The notes: generated from the letters alone by a model not told the origin. Shown: positions 1 to 12,662, counted from the first letter of the stretch. The stretch: 64,000 nt of DNA from Neoceratodus forsteri (GCA_016271365.2 CM057452.1:827110001-827174000); one strand, 5' to 3'. Numbers and translations are program-made.

Positions 1-88
1 GCTTATCCGTCAGGTAGGGAAATGGGCAGACTGGGTGGGCCAAGCAATCCTTATCTGCCGTCAAATTCTATGTTTCTATGTTTCTATT
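1..88 (+). mobile_element. CR1 LINE, 3' tail only
   Basis: The stretch reads towards a terminal run of TTCTATG-like octamers, the usual 3' end of CR1 retrotransposons. The preceding bases (a GGCAGACTGGGTGGGCCAAG-like segment, then a CTGCCGTCAA segment) match on the opposite strand the 3' ends of the CR1 copies that begin at 25068, 45152 and 56763. Only the untranslated tail is in the window; the rest would lie to the left. Confidence 0.8.
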
Positions 89-2640
89 TAGGTAACGTGT
101 AGTCTACTGACAGGTGTGGTGCTACTTGCTGGCTTTGCAACAGCTCCAATAAAAATGGATTACATGTTTATATGCATGATTAAGCTCTCTCTCTTTTTGT
201 GAAATTGCTCCTTTAAATGAATAATCCAGTACCATTCACAAGATGAGACACCCATTACATCGCACATGCTAGGGAATGCATGCATTCACCATGCAGGCCA
301 TGAGGAGCTGTCACAAAATGGCCATTCATCCAGTGATCAGAGTGCATGTGCAAGAGTGCAGCATGCACAGGAAAGCTATCCCTTGAAAACTGGGCCTGCT
401 GTACTCTCATAGTAGAATGTCCCTCCAAGTGACAAAGGAACACCATGGGGTACTTCAGGAATTTTTAAACCGTTCGTTGGGGACCGCACATGGAACTACA
501 AAAGTTCATTTGGGCACCACTGGACAATATCTTTTTCTTTTTTTTCTTTTATAATACTGGGCTACCCATCGATGGAGGACCATGCTGGATCCAAAGTGAG
601 CTGCGCATGGAAAGTCCGCGATCTGTGGAGGGCACTGGCAGCTGTGAGAAGTGGAAGGCCACACAATTTGGGAAGGCACTGGCTTGTAGAGAAGTGGAAG
701 GCCATGCTATTCCAAAGGGCACTGGTGCTGGAGAGAAGGTAAAAAGTCCCTCACCCTAAAGAACCCCTGTAGGTCTGTTGCAGGGCCCACGCTCTGGCAT
801 GGCCATGCAGAGAAGCTATGCTCACATTAGTGCTGTAAGCCACTGGACCACTCGGCCCGACCATAGAGTTAAGAAAAGGGTGGGAGATGGCTCACCCAGG
901 GCCCTGATGGCCACAGATCGGGCCCAGAGAAATGCAAAGTGGACTGCCACATGTCTGGCCTGCAGTAACATAGAGTTGGCCGGTGACATGTGCCCACAAT
1001 GTCGTCTCAGTACTCGAATGTTGAGCATAAACAGCGGGTGGAGCACTCCTGGTGGGGGAATCTGGGGCGCAGGGTGTCTTTCATCCAGTTTTATAAAGAT
1101 AAGGGGAAACAAATGTTAGGAGCTGGGGAAACCATACCTGTAGTGTGATTCAGACCTCCTGCTCTGATGTGAAATGCAGCTGGTGGACATTAGAAAGAGG
1201 GCAAGTCCTCTCTGTCCATCCAATAAGTAACTCTCCTGACCCCCCCCCCCGAAAGCTGTTCCTAGGCAGACCCCCCACCAGTCACCTCCATGCCTGATAG
1301 GTCAGACTGATGCAGGGAAGTCCCCTGCCCAAAAGCATGGCAACCCTGCTCTTATATCTGTAGGCCGTGTGCAAAGTGACCCCCCCCCCCTTGTGATAGG
1401 CTGAGGAGGGTTCATTCTGTGGAAGGTTATCACTAGCAAAAATGTTAAGGCTGTTTGTAATAGCTGGTTTCCTGTGAACAGAATATGTATGTAAATGCAT
1501 TTCATAGACAGTTTTAGTAAAGAAATAGGAATTAAATGATTTCTATAAATTCAGAAATTGTATCTAGAAATTTTTCTTTATTCCTTTGCACCTTTAAGAT
1601 TCTGCCACTAGAAAAACGTTTAGCGGGTAAGTTCAAAATTCTTTTTAAAACTATGTATGTTTTATTTTAGAATAAATAGTGTACAAAGTGAAAAAAGGTT
1701 GTTTAACAGTATGGAAACACATTACCTTACTACCTCAGAGGGTTTACACCTGATACTTGCCACCTAGTAGGCAGATTGATAATGAACTCAGCTCAATATG
1801 AACTGCTGTTTTGCTGACAGATTGTTTGCTAGTTCTGCACTGAGGGTCTAGTTCCTGCTTGTTCATGCTTAGGTTGTTCCATTTAGCATTGCCTGAAGAC
1901 TTTCAATTAATTTCCACCCCTAAGAACATTAAAAATATAAAAGCTGCATGTGCTCACACTAATCTGGGTGAAATTGCCAAACTGGTAGCATTTTAGCAAT
2001 CTGTCATCTGTCAGGGCAAGGCTTTTGTGACCAGCAATTCACAAGACTAACCATCTGTTTAAAGATTCTCACAGCTTAGAGGAACATTAGCTTCATGCCA
2101 TATACAACCATCTGTTCATGTGATGCTAACAGCCAGTAAGTCAACAGATCTGCTGATAGAATCCATACAATCTGGTCCTGCAAACTAAATGTTAAGTTAA
2201 TCTACATACTGTAACTTGAAAACAGAAGTGCACTGAATCTGTAAGTCATTTCTTCAGTCGAATCTGTTTTTAAACACAGGTTCCAACTCTTTTTGTTGCA
2301 TTGCCTGTATATACTTGTTAGTTAACTTAGTGGGTGTTTCTGATTTACTGCTCTGGTAGTCATTACCACTTTAGAACTGCAGGATGTCATTTATGTCACT
2401 CTCAGACACAGAGTTCTATAGTAGAACACAGATGCATTGTGACATCAATGTAGGAACTTTACAAGGACACAAACTGCATAATACTAAGGATGCTAAAAAT
2501 CAGTGAAATCAGTTCTGTCTGCATCCATTAGATTATTGGAAATTTCAATGCATTGAATTTAGGATCAGAATCAGAATTTTTGTTTCTGCATCTAACTTCA
2601 AATTCACCCAGTAAAAAACAGAAACCTTTCAAAACAAGTA
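89..2640. other. No gene seen; AT-rich intergenic DNA
   Basis: I see no coding signal, RNA gene or clear transposon boundary here. Open frames are short and show no known motif. Two ten-base C runs (near 1241 and 1380) stand out and look like simple-sequence drift. Confidence 0.5.
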
Positions 2641-2649
2641 TTTCTGAGA

Positions 2650-4555
2650 ATTTCTGAATTCCAAGAGTTGCTGTCATGGTCGATTGTTGCAGTGAAAAAT
2701 CGCCACTTCAGCTCTTTCAAACTGTGGACAGATGGTTTAATCCTCCCTGTCTACAGTCAACTGGAAGCTATTTCCTCAGAAAGGAGCAAAGAGTTTTGGT
2801 GTTTTTCACTGACAAGGTGCCAGCCATTAGATTCAATATTTTTCTAATGGCTTGGCTTGGATCGGAGGTAATCAAACCTATGGTGATATTGCTCTGTCAG
2901 CCTGGGATGAGTTTCAACTGGAATCTGAGGCTGAAGTCCTCCTCATTGTCTTTAGTCTGTGACCCACCAACTGTTCTGGGGCCGGGCCTGTGTCTTATTG
3001 GCTGCACCGAGTTTCTAGGCCCACTTTTCACAGATTATGAATGGGCCCTAAGGAGGCTGTTTTTCCCTAGGCCTTGAAAAGGGCTGTGGTGAGGCCCTTC
3101 TAAAATAAACCGTCTCTGAACCCTGACATTCTAGAGAACTGCATGCCAGTCTCTAACCTTCCCTTTTTTGGGAAGGTGATTGAGAAGGTGGTGCCTGAGC
3201 AGCTGATAGACCTCTTGGAGTATCTTTCAATCTTTGAACCCCTCCAATCTGGTTTTCAGCCTTGGTACAGCACTGAGACAAGTCTAGTCAGGGTGACTGA
3301 TGATCTCCTTCTAGCAACGGACTGAGAGTACCGTACAATCTTGGTGCTAACTCAGTGAATCATGGGGTGCTGTTAGATCATCTGAGGAACTATTGGGCAT
3401 CAACAGCACAGTTCTATGCTCGTTTGCTTACCTGACCAGGAGGATGCAACAGGTGGCCCTGGGGAAATTTACCTCACAGCCATCTGTGTTGTCCTGCAGT
3501 GTTCCTCAGGGTTTGATCCTCACCCTCATTTTATTTTCCATGTATATGCTACTGCTAGGGGAGCTCATAGGGCAGTACAATGTGGGTTTTCACTGCTTCG
3601 CAGATGATACTCAGTTGTGCCTGTCTTGTGCCCCTGATGCTATATCTGCATCTATGGTGCTGAGCTGCTGTTTGGCTGAGATAAATTATTGCATGGCCTC
3701 TAACTGGTTATGTCTCAGCCCAGGGATATCAGAGGTCATGGTTATTGAACCTGGTTGCCGGGGCTTGTCTGTAACTGAGCATATGGCCCTTCCTATACTA
3801 GGTGGCCAACTCCTCAGTACAGTTAGTATGGTTAGAGATCTGGGGGTCATTTTGGATGACAGACTGACATTTGAACAGCAGGCATCTTCTGTTGCCTGAT
3901 CTGACTTCTTTCATCTCTGGATCATCACTAGGATCTGGTTGTATGAAACTCAGGATGACCTAGTGATGAATAGTCATGCTTTCATCACCACTAGGTAGGA
4001 TTACTGTAATGATCTATACTTAGGGCTATTGGGAGGTTTGATGTGTCCACTGCAGCTAGCGCAGAATGCTGCAGCTCGGATGTTGGTGGGTACTTCACCA
4101 AGAGACCACATACTACCAGTTTTGTGTGCCTTGACTTGCTGCTTTTGCATTCGTGCATCACCTTCAAGATCTGCTTGTTGATGTACAAGGCCCTATGTGG
4201 TCTGCGGTGAGACTACTTAAAATAACTCTTGAGTCCCTACCAACCAGTCGGTCCTCTCTGCTCCTCCAAAGCTGATCTTTTGGTTCTCCCCATGTCAAGG
4301 CTTAGATCATAAAGCGATATATCCTTTGGAATGGCAGCCCCTATTATTTGGAATTCAGTTTGTCATTATGTTACCTCAGCCAGCACGGTGGAGGCCTTTA
4401 AAGCCTCGCTGAAAACATTTTTATTTGATCAAGCTTTTAATCTGACATGATCTGTTCTCAGCAATGGTTTAATTTGTATTTTATTTTTGTTGTTTAGCTT
4501 TATTTATGTAAATCACTCTGAGCCCTTGCTGTATTGAGTGCTATATAACTAAATT
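2650..4555 (+). mobile_element. L2-like non-LTR retrotransposon, decayed
   Basis: Translated pieces follow the order of an L2 reverse transcriptase. A linker (SPLQLFQTVD, FFTDKVPAIR) is followed by finger motifs (SNLPFFGKVIEKVV, QSGFQPWYSTETSLVRVTDD), a VPQGLILTLILF segment, the catalytic FADDTQL box near 3600, a DLGVILDD thumb segment and a C-terminal QNAAARMLVGT segment near 4050. The 3' untranslated part ends at about 4550 in an AAATCACTCTGAGCCC-type segment typical of L2. Stops and frameshifts break the frame. The 5' end with its endonuclease is missing, as usual for truncated LINE copies. Confidence 0.85.
2676..3899 (+). pseudogene. L2-like reverse transcriptase fragments
   Basis: Three open pieces (2676-3077, 3143-3325, 3393-3899) carry the linker, fingers and palm of a LINE reverse transcriptase in order, in shifted frames. 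The palm retains FADDTQL, so the catalytic aspartate pair survives. An in-frame stop follows the VTDDLLLATD segment. The enzyme would have copied LINE RNA at a nicked chromosomal target. This copy cannot make a full protein. Confidence 0.8.
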
Positions 4556-4944
4556 TGTCTTGCCAAAACCTAGAAAAAGCCCCCCTCCCCAGGCACCTAG
4601 TCTCCTTCTTCTTGCCCACTAACACAGGCACTGTATGCAACTGTCTATCTGATGACATCCAGTGAAGTCTTCCATTAGCTGGTGGCCTGTTCCATCCCAA
4701 ATCCTGTGTCTTTATTACTTCAGTGTGTCCTCGCCTGTCATGTTGTTCTGACAGTACACTGTCCATTGGATTCTCCCCCCCTGCCAAGTGCCATCACATA
4801 GTGTCTCATTGCCCCTGCCACACAGTGCCAATGCCTACCCTGCCCAACCAGTATACCCCAACCATGTCGAATCTAAAACTCATTGATCCATAGTATGACC
4901 TGTGGACTGCTGCCCAGTAGTCCTCCATTGCCACCCAGCATGTT
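4556..4944. other. No gene seen
   Basis: There is no coding or repeat signal I can name. A C-rich stretch lies near 4575-4600. Confidence 0.4.
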
Positions 4945-5245
4945 TCATAAATACATGACAGCAGAAAAAGGCCCATTGCCCCTTCCTGTCTACTCATCCT
5001 ACCTAACTACTTTTCACTGGCCCTGTGGCCATCATTCTTCTTTGTGTTTGCCCTACTTTTCTAACTAACCCCATATGCCTGTCCCATCCTAGCTTGAAGT
5101 TATTCACTGATTTAGCTTGTACCACATCTTTCAGCAGCTTGTTCCATATATCTACTACTAATTCTGAGGAAAAGTGCTTATGGATGTACCTTTTAAATCT
5201 CCCATGAGTTAAAGTCAGTTTTTTCTCATCCTTGTATATGAACTC
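4945..5245 (-). mobile_element. CR1-related LINE, C-terminal end and 3' UTR
   Basis: On the minus strand the DNA reads NKLLKDVVQAKSVNNFKLGWDRHM, shown here only as the family landmark: the WN.L...VV...SV..FK..WDRH pattern that ends CR1 ORF2. At its low-coordinate side is a CATGACAGCAGAAAAAGGCC-type 3' UTR segment also known from CR1. It belongs to a different subfamily from the copies at 25, 45 and 57 kb. Only about 300 bases remain. Confidence 0.65.
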
Positions 5246-5249
5246 ATGG

Positions 5250-6094
5250 AAAAATGGTATTTATTTATTTATGTATGTATGTATGTATTATGTCGTTGAG
5301 ATATACCGTTGAGCATGTGCCCTTTTTCAAAGGTTCCACATCGCCACATTATGAATTACAGAAAGTACAGTACATAATCACGGAATAGTACATTACATAT
5401 AGAATGAAGTATGGGTTGGGGTGTGTAACAAGGAGTGGGATCTAGTACCTTGCACAATATTCCAGAGTGGTCGCAGTAGTAGTGACCTGTAGAATGGGGA
5501 GATCACCTCCCTATACCTACTACACATCACCCTCCATATGCAACCCAGCATTCTGTTTGCTTTCCTCAGATCCCTATTACAATGTGTTGCTGTTTTTAGG
5601 CTCCAATATTATGGCCATCAGATCCTTTTCCTCCTTGATGCTTTCCAGCACCGCTCCCCCCATTTCATATTGCACTCTTGGGTTCCTCTTCCCAACAAGT
5701 ACTCTAGTATTACTCCTTTCCTATACAGTACATGAAGAGGTAATTGTGTGTGTGTGTGTGGGGGATTACACAAACCATGGGTCACCACCTTGGCTAGACA
5801 CACACTATAAGTTGGTGTCCCAACAGATGATGCTAGGGTTTGTGCTGGTTGGCCACATACCTTCCTCCTTATATACTGTTTAGGATTAGGAATTATTGCT
5901 GGGAGTACTAGTTCCCTCAATGAAGCGTGTTAGCACTAAAACCCAAGGCAACAAGTGAAGTTAAAATACTTTCATTCCATCATGTTTAAGATTTTCATAA
6001 ATTTTACTGCCACTTGCAACAGCTAAATTTTCACTTGCTGGCTGCAGACTTTATAAAGGGATATGGCCCTGTGTTTAAACATAAAATTAAAATA
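5250..6094 (-). repeat. Tandem duplication unit A, CR1-like, without SINE
   Basis: This unit aligns by eye with the neighbouring unit at 6095-7470. Shared landmarks in order are a CCCTTTTTCAAAGGT/CCCCTTTTCAAAGGT segment, CR1-like text around GATCACCTCC and CAGATCCTTTTCC, a GTTGGTGTC segment, GGAATTATTNCTGG, and an end containing TCATAAATTTTACTGC. The CR1-like part (about 5470-5740) reads on the minus strand. Relative to unit B this copy has lost part of the CR1 region and lacks the CORE-SINE. A short TG run lies at about 5745-5760. Confidence 0.7.
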
Positions 6095-7470
6095 AGAATA
6101 GCATCCTTTATTGTTGGGATGTACCTCTGAACACAACTGCCCCTTTTCAAAGGTCCCACGTTAAGAGTGGATTACATAAAATACAATACAGAATCACTGA
6201 ATAGTACATCACATAATTTTTACAATAAGTGCAGTACAGAATCCATGTAAGTCTGTTACAAAGTAAAGATCAGATTATCTGCAGTTACATGAAGCTTGTT
6301 CAGAGTAGTGAATGAAGATATAATAAAGTTTGACATAGTAAGTAATGAATCAGGTTGAACAGTTATTTGGGGTACACTCTGTTTATCCCATGCAGGTACT
6401 TTTATGTCTCGATCATTTCACCCCATTCCTTATTTTCTCAAGAGTAGATGTCCATGTCCTGCAGTCTCTCCTCATGTATATTGCTCCCTAGTCCATGGAA
6501 CATCTTGGTTGCCCTGTGTTGTGTGGCTTCCACCTAGTTGCAGTTTCTCCTCAGGTGTGGGTCCAGTACATTGCACAGTACTACAGCTGTGGTTGCATTA
6601 GTGACCTGTACAATTGGAAGATCACCTCCTAGTTTCTACTGTTTTGCCCTTGCTATGCAACTCATTGTTCTGTTTTGCTAGCCCCTAGCTCTATTACAAT
6701 GTGCTGTTGTTTTTAGGCTCACCAATATCATGACCCCTAGGTCCTTTTTCCTAGAGACGCTTTCCTGCATCACTACTCCCATTTCCTATTGTACACTTGG
6801 GTCCCTCTAAGAGTACTCCTAGTATTCCTTCTTTCTGATGTAGTCCATTAGGAGGTAGGTTGGGGGATCCAACTAGCACAAACCCCAGGCCACTGCCTTG
6901 CCCAGACATGTAAGTTGGTGTCTCCAACGGCGGTGGCCCAGGGCTTGTGCTGGTTGACCACCTTATCCCCATCTCATATACTTTTTTTATTATTATTCTT
7001 TGGTAACCAGGTAAGGCCAACTAGGCACAAATGCTTGTTTTCAGGGGTGACCCGGGAGCACTGGGTGGTTAAGTGACTTGCTCAGAGTCACACAGTGTGC
7101 AAGTGGAGGTTGTGGGAATCAAACCCAGGTCCTTCAGCTGGATGTACCAAGCTCATTCACAGCACATTACTCTAACCTCCAGGCTATAGTGCCAGCCCCT
7201 GCCTTCAGGGAAGCTTTACTCTCTTCCTACTGCACAGGCATAGGAATTATTACTGGTAGTACTAGTTTCCTCAAAGAAGAAGGTTAGATACCAACATGCA
7301 AAAACATTAACTGAAATTTAAAATACTTTTATTCTGTCATCTTCAAGTTTTTCATAAATTTTACTGCTACATGCAAACCCAATGTTTCACTTGTTGGCTT
7401 CAAGCTTTATCAAGGGATGTGGTCCTGTGTTTTAAGCATACATTTGAAATGGTAAGGAGAACATCTTTGT
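6095..7470 (-). repeat. Tandem duplication unit B, CR1-like, with SINE insertion
   Basis: This is the second copy of the sequence in 5250-6094, directly adjacent and in the same orientation. Its CR1-like part (6390-6840) is longer and includes segments matching CR1 ORF2 in antisense (TCTCGATCATTTCACC, CATCTTGGTTGCCCT, GTACATTGCACAGTACT). Between the landmarks ATATAC and GGAATTATTACTGG it carries about 230 extra bases that form a CORE-SINE. Confidence 0.7.
6973..7202 (-). mobile_element. CORE-SINE (MIR-like), tRNA-derived
   Basis: Read on the minus strand, the element starts with a tRNA-like head whose A box (TAGCCTGGAGG) and B box (GGTTTGATTCC) are recognisable. A CORE domain follows (ACTTGCACACTGTGTGAC, then GAGCAAGTCACTTAACC), as in MIR. 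The last 80 bases (CCCGGGTCACCCCTGAAAAC to CCTGGTTACC, then an A-rich tail) match the 3' ends of LINE-J copies in this window. Unit A of the duplication lacks the element, which defines its ends approximately. It is too diverged to be active. Confidence 0.8.
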
Positions 7471-8219
7471 ATAAAGTTCATTAGATTATTAACATGTCAA
7501 ACAAATATTTATCATAAGTTTCCCACCAGTAACTGTAGTAATAACTCATCTGCTTTATAATCTGCCTTCAATGGAACCCTTCCCCCCTCAGAGTTCTGTT
7601 TGATGTCCGTTGATGCGTAATGCATTGCCTTGCTCCTGAACTCCTCACAGAGGGATGACCTCCATGAGCTTTCTTATCTTCCCTGATGAAGGGACACTCT
7701 ACAGTCACAATGCATCAGGATTTTTCAAGCCGCATGCTCATGCACCATTTTTGTAACTACAAATAAACTGTGACGTTGCATATTTATGCCTTTACTTGAT
7801 TTTTGCTCATACACCCTGACTGAGAGCTTCCTGGGTGTCGATGCATGAATCAGTAGTCAGATGATGCAAAACTGGAATCAGATTCTAATTCTGATCTGAC
7901 CCTTTTATCAGAATGAGGAATTTTGGCCTTCAATTCTGGAAAATACTAATTTAAAAAGTTGGTATCTGAGGTATACCGTTCCATGACACAGATTCTAAGA
8001 ATCATTGTACCATACTGTTTTAAAATGGTAGTAACAAAAAATCAGAAACATAGACTGGGATAACTAAAAAGGCTTTATAGATGGAAGATTAACAAAATGG
8101 GAAACAGTATTCAAAAATCAACCTCAACATGAGAAAATGATAAATAGTTTGGTGCAGTTCTCTTTTAAATTGTTATGCATGAGTGGGATAGAGACTAGGC
8201 CAGAGATACGGAGCTATGC
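7471..8219. other. No gene seen; possible old LINE 3' end
   Basis: A CCTGATGAAGGGACACT segment near 7683 followed by AATAAACTG near 7762 resembles the 3' ends of some vertebrate retroelements, but I cannot assign a family. The rest is AT-rich with no signal. Confidence 0.35.
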
Positions 8220-11200
8220 TGGTCAGCTATAGTTCTAATGTGCTCTTGTTTAGTTTGTCCTTATACTTCCTCATATTGTAAGTGTGCTATGATGAGTAAA
8301 TGTCATGCAGGACAGGGCAAAACATGGGGCTGCATTGCTATCTATGTCCACCAGAACCTTTCATATCGATGGCCTTCAGGGAAGCTTTACCCTCTTCACA
8401 GGAATTTCTCTTGGTCAGGTTCACATTTCCCTCATCTGTCATATTCACTGATGTCTTCTATGCCTCTCTAAGATCACATACTCCTCCCTGGTTGACTCTC
8501 TTTCCTTCATCCCTCCACTCCTCCTCAGGTGACTTATCCTCCTTGGAGAATTCAATGTAAACTGGCTTTCCCATCCTCCAGATTTACATTCACATGACTG
8601 AGTCCTAAATCTCTCCCAGATTATTTCAGAATCTACTCATCTCATTTGCCACTCCACCAACCATACCCTTTTGGACTGGTATATAACCTCCATATTAGTT
8701 GTGTTGTGCAGCAGGAATATTGCAGACTCATTTAGCAGCCACTTTATGATGTTATGCATTAGGAAAATCTGGTATCCCCCCTCCTCCCCAAAATACATTT
8801 GGTCATGGTCTCTTGGATTGCTAAACATCAATGCTGTACTAAGCAACTTTGCTGCAACAGACTGGTTAGGCATCTAATCTGCCTCTGATATCGATGTGGC
8901 CCTCACCTCATTCCACCCAAAATTCTTATCTGCCTGGGACAAGCACTCTCCCCTTATGAAATCCAGAGTCAGAACTTCTCACCATCCCTGAGTTACCTCC
9001 AGATTCATAGATCTGTGTAAGTCCTGTGATCTCACCCCGGCTCGCTTTAAATGCTAAAATACTAGCACTTCTCTCCTGACCTCAGCACCTACAGGGCTCT
9101 GAGGAACAAATGTACGAAGGCTGACCGGGCCACCAAAATTACACTACTTCAAGGCTAACTTCCAGAAAAAACAATTCACCAGCTAATTTCTGGAATGTTA
9201 TCCATACCCTCTGCAACTCCCTTTCCCCAATTCTTGTGGTTAATGGTTCGCCAGTATCTGACCTTACCTATGTTGCTAATCATTTCAGCTAGTGCTTCAC
9301 AACTTGCACCATCCTTCTTCTCCACCTTCTAGCTCCTCTCCTTCTCCCCATTTTCCTCTCTCCTCTCCTCTCCTCTCCTCTTCTCCTTACCCACCCCCAG
9401 GTTTCCACTTCCATCATCACCATCCAAAAAACCTTCCTTGCCCTCTCCATCCTCAACCTGCCTAAGTTCAGCCCTAATAATCTGGATCCATGCTTGTCCA
9501 CCCCTCTGCTCCTGCCATTACAGCTCCATCTACTAACCTACTCAACCTTTCCTTCTCCCTCTGTGCTGTGTTCCTCAATCCTGGAAGATGGTCAAAGTTA
9601 TTTCCCATTACACAGTGGATGACCCTCTTTTTCTGGCAGCCTCTGTCCCATCTACCTCTAATCTTTAAGATAAACTATTCCACTTGTGATCCTCTACTTC
9701 CTTTCATCCTCCAACTTGCTCTCGCCCTTCCAGTCTGGTTTCAAGAAGCACCATTTCACCATCTCCTCCCTGCTGCATGCTACTGATCTTGTCTTCTGTG
9801 GGATGGATTGGGGCACATAATGGCTGCCACTTTCATCAATCTGGCCAAAGCCTTTGATTCAGTGTACCACCCACTCCTTCTCCTGTATAAGCTAAGCTGT
9901 ATTAACCTCTCAGCTCCCACTGTTGATTGGTTCTATTCCTACTTTGTGGGCCATCAGCAATCAGTATAGGTCAGAGGTGTCCTGTCACACCAACTACCCA
10001 TCAAGGCTGGGGTAGTACAAGGCTCCATCCTGGGTCCAAGCATCTTCTCCATTTTCCTGAATGACCTCCCATCTGCCTGTGCCAACTCACATGTTCACAT
10101 GTATGCTGAAGATGCAGTTATCCTCATCTCAGGTACCTCCACTGCAGCTGTGGAAGGCCTGCTCCAAGAGACCTTCAACAGCATTCTTCACTGGTTTCAT
10201 TCAACCAACTCTAGGCCTACACTAAAAAAAAACTATGCCCATGACCTTTAGTATCAGTCAGAAACTGACCAGACTCACAGATCCCCAGGTGTTCACTGCA
10301 CTGGATGGCACCCCTCTTGAATCAGTTTATTCACTCAGGTACCTCGTTGAGTGGCTTGACAGTAAACTCAACTTCTCAGTCCACACTGATGCCTTCATTA
10401 AGCTCCATCCCAAGCTCAGTGCCCTGTTCCAAAACAAGGATTGCTTATCTACTTTGATATAGCCAACCAGGTGAAATGTCAGTCTTTTGTGCCTGTCCCC
10501 CACTGAGTTGTTCTTTCCTGCTTTTTGAATACACTGTATACATCTTATTGAGACTTTTGTCTCGACTTCAGCTTATATGACGATGGGGGTGAATTCCGTG
10601 ACTTTCTACTTTGTACTGAGCTTCATGTCACATAGAACCCAATCCATGCTGGTGGCTCTCTTTATGTGACTACTTATCTCTGCAGGTCCACAGGGCTTGT
10701 TACAAAATGGTGCTTATTGTCTTTGGATATGCAGATGTGGGCTGTGCACCACCCTCTCCACTTCCCTTGCCAGACTAGACAACCACTGCAATTCCTTCTA
10801 CCATTTTGCCATAAACTCTTTTCTTTGCACTGACCATTTCTTCCTCCATTCCTCCCTATCTATCCTCTCTCTGCCCTCATGTTATCTGGCACACTGTATT
10901 TCCTTCATATCCAAATTCTGGCTTGGTTTCCTTCCCTCTTACCTCTCCAACCTCCTCTCCCCACTCCCCCATCTCTTTTTCCCTCCATTCCAGATATCAT
11001 CACATTTCTGCCACCCCTTACCCTCATTCCTTTGCTGGCAATCTACCCTCTCCTACTGACATCCCTCACTGAGGAACCAGTTCCATTCCTCCATCCCCTC
11101 TCTGCATCACCTGGTTTCCTCAGGCACCAGTTGAAACTCCAAACCCACTGCACCTGTTCCTGTTGCCTCCTCCTGCTGTTACCCCCCCAACCTAAGACCA

Positions 11201-11755
11201 ACAGTCCTTAGTAAGGCACCTGGATGGGTCTCAGTTCTGCTTCTGTTTACACTACCTCTTTACAGTAAGAAAAGAAAACAACAAATGACCTGCACTTGTG
11301 CTGGTAACAACTGAGAATTCTTCTTTGCATTTTATTTCAGCATAGAGTGATAAAACTACAAACTGGCCCCTCCACCAACATCTCAGTACCTGTTTACCTC
11401 AGTTATACACTCCTCCACATGACAAGATATAAACTCAGCCTCCAGGACTCTTGCCTGTTGCCAGTATAGGATCTAAATGCCTTGTTTTTCCTGACATTTT
11501 CTCATTTGCACTTGCTTAGGAATATCTATTTGAATTGTGATCCCACTTCACTCTGAGTACCAATCTATTTTTTTTCTTTTTGCATTTATTTACTGTTGTT
11601 CTAACCTATTTACAAATGTTGTTAAATCTGACTTGTTACTGTGTATTGTACTAAATCTTCCTTTGTTCCCCTCTCCTGGGTTGTAACAGGAAATGTGCCT
11701 TGGCTGGGTGTGCCTCTCCTGGTTACTAATTTTTCAAACAAATAAGTAACTACAT
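8220..11755 (+). mobile_element. LINE-J copy 1 (CR1/L2/Rex1-group LINE)
   Basis: The copy spans endonuclease to 3' tail. Endonuclease remnants include an IAIYVHQNLSYRW segment near 8335 and a LDWYITS segment near 8670. Reverse transcriptase remnants include FINLAKAFDSV near 9830, SILGPSIFSIFLNDLPSA near 10030 and a catalytic box reading YAED near 10100 instead of YADD. A LGVWLD-type thumb segment and a C-terminal region rich in Ser, Leu and Pro (10700-11200) follow. The 3' end has the LINE-J tail (TGTGCCTTGGCTGGGTGTGC, then CTGGTTAC). Many stops and shifts show it is dead. Confidence 0.8.
9780..10462 (+). pseudogene. LINE-J reverse transcriptase remnant (copy 1)
   Basis: The segment encodes the palm of a LINE reverse transcriptase in more than one frame. 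Motif A appears as FINLAKAFDSVYHP, motif B as a GS.LGPS segment, and motif C as YAEDAVILISG. The aspartate-to-glutamate change in the metal-binding pair would be expected to abolish catalysis. The thumb follows from about 10235 (YSLRYLVEWLDSKLNFSVH). The frame is broken, for example by the run of A near 10227. Confidence 0.7.
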
Positions 11756-11935
11756 GCATACCTAAATAAACTAGGAAAGGATTTTGGTTTTAGAAAAAGC
11801 CTTTCTGACAAACTATTCCAAAGCACATTGCATACCATAAACAACTCCAGCTGCCATTAGGCATGTGTGGGAAGGATTAGGTAATATTGAGGGAAGTTAA
11901 GAAAGCTCAAGGAGATCAAGCACCAAGAGTACAAG

Positions 11936-12085
11936 GGAGAGAGAGAGAGAGAGAAAAGAAAGGTTATACACATTGAAGTGACTTATTCAAAGACACCAAG
12001 TATGGAGTGGTGGAAGGATTTAAATGTGGGTTCCCAGGTTCCTAGTTCTACTCCATAACTACTGAGCTGCGCACACTCTCATAGA
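11936..12085 (-). mobile_element. Possible CORE-SINE, degraded
   Basis: The stretch GAAGTGACTTATTCAAAGAC followed by ACCAAGTATGGAGTGG and GGGTTCCCAGG parallels the antisense CORE domain and B box of the clearer CORE-SINEs at 6973 and 36855. No diagnostic 3' tail is visible; a GA-rich simple repeat lies at 11936-11955. This is a weak call. Confidence 0.4.
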
Positions 12086-12222
12086 CTATACTGCAAACAT
12101 TAGCCACTTTATAAATACTATGTTTTCACCAAGGGAAATGCTTTCACTGATTATATTGTTATAATAGCACAAGGCCTTTGTCAAAGTGAAGCAAACAAAA
12201 ATATACACACATGCACATTTGA

Positions 12223-12224
12223 CA

Positions 12225-12279
<55 letters not shown>
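12223..12279. repeat. (AT)n microsatellite
   Basis: About 57 bases of almost pure alternating AT. Confidence 0.97.
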
Positions 12280-12280
<1 letters not shown>

Positions 12281-12448
12281 CATAAGGGGTATGGCATGGA
12301 TGAGAGCACAAATATTTTCATGAGCTGTACTTGACCTCCTGACCTCATGAGTGATAAAGACATGAGTGAGGTCAGAAAAGGTCAAGTATAATGAGTTAAA
12401 GTAATTCTGCTATCTCACTCTCAACCATGTCATATTTGATTTGTGGTG

Positions 12449-12662
12449 ATCCAGGTGTTTTTTATAGAAATGATTAAAAGTTACACAAGGAAAAAAGTGC
12501 AAAATGGAAACTGCCAACTAAAGCATCTCAATCTCACCTATTCTGTATGTTATTTGCACAACAGGTGTTTAGGTGGTTTTATGATATAAATAATGAAAAA
12601 AAATACAAAAAGGAAAAAGTACAAAATTTAAATTGTGCCCTCAAAGCATCTCACATCTGCTG
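12449..12662. repeat. Diverged tandem duplication, about 112-base unit
   Basis: Two adjacent units each begin CAGGTGTTT, contain an AAGGAAAAAAGT/AAGGAAAAAGT segment followed by ACAAAAT or GCAAAAT, and end with AAAGCATCTCA. They lie at about 12451-12535 and 12563-12655. No coding potential. Confidence 0.6.

Noticed and set aside
1241..1390. Ten-base C runs as regulatory G-quadruplex sites
   Set aside because: Isolated homopolymers without the spaced G-run pattern; more likely replication slippage.
12086..12385. Minus-strand frame with alternating Ile-Tyr
   Set aside because: It is the translation of the (AT)n microsatellite.
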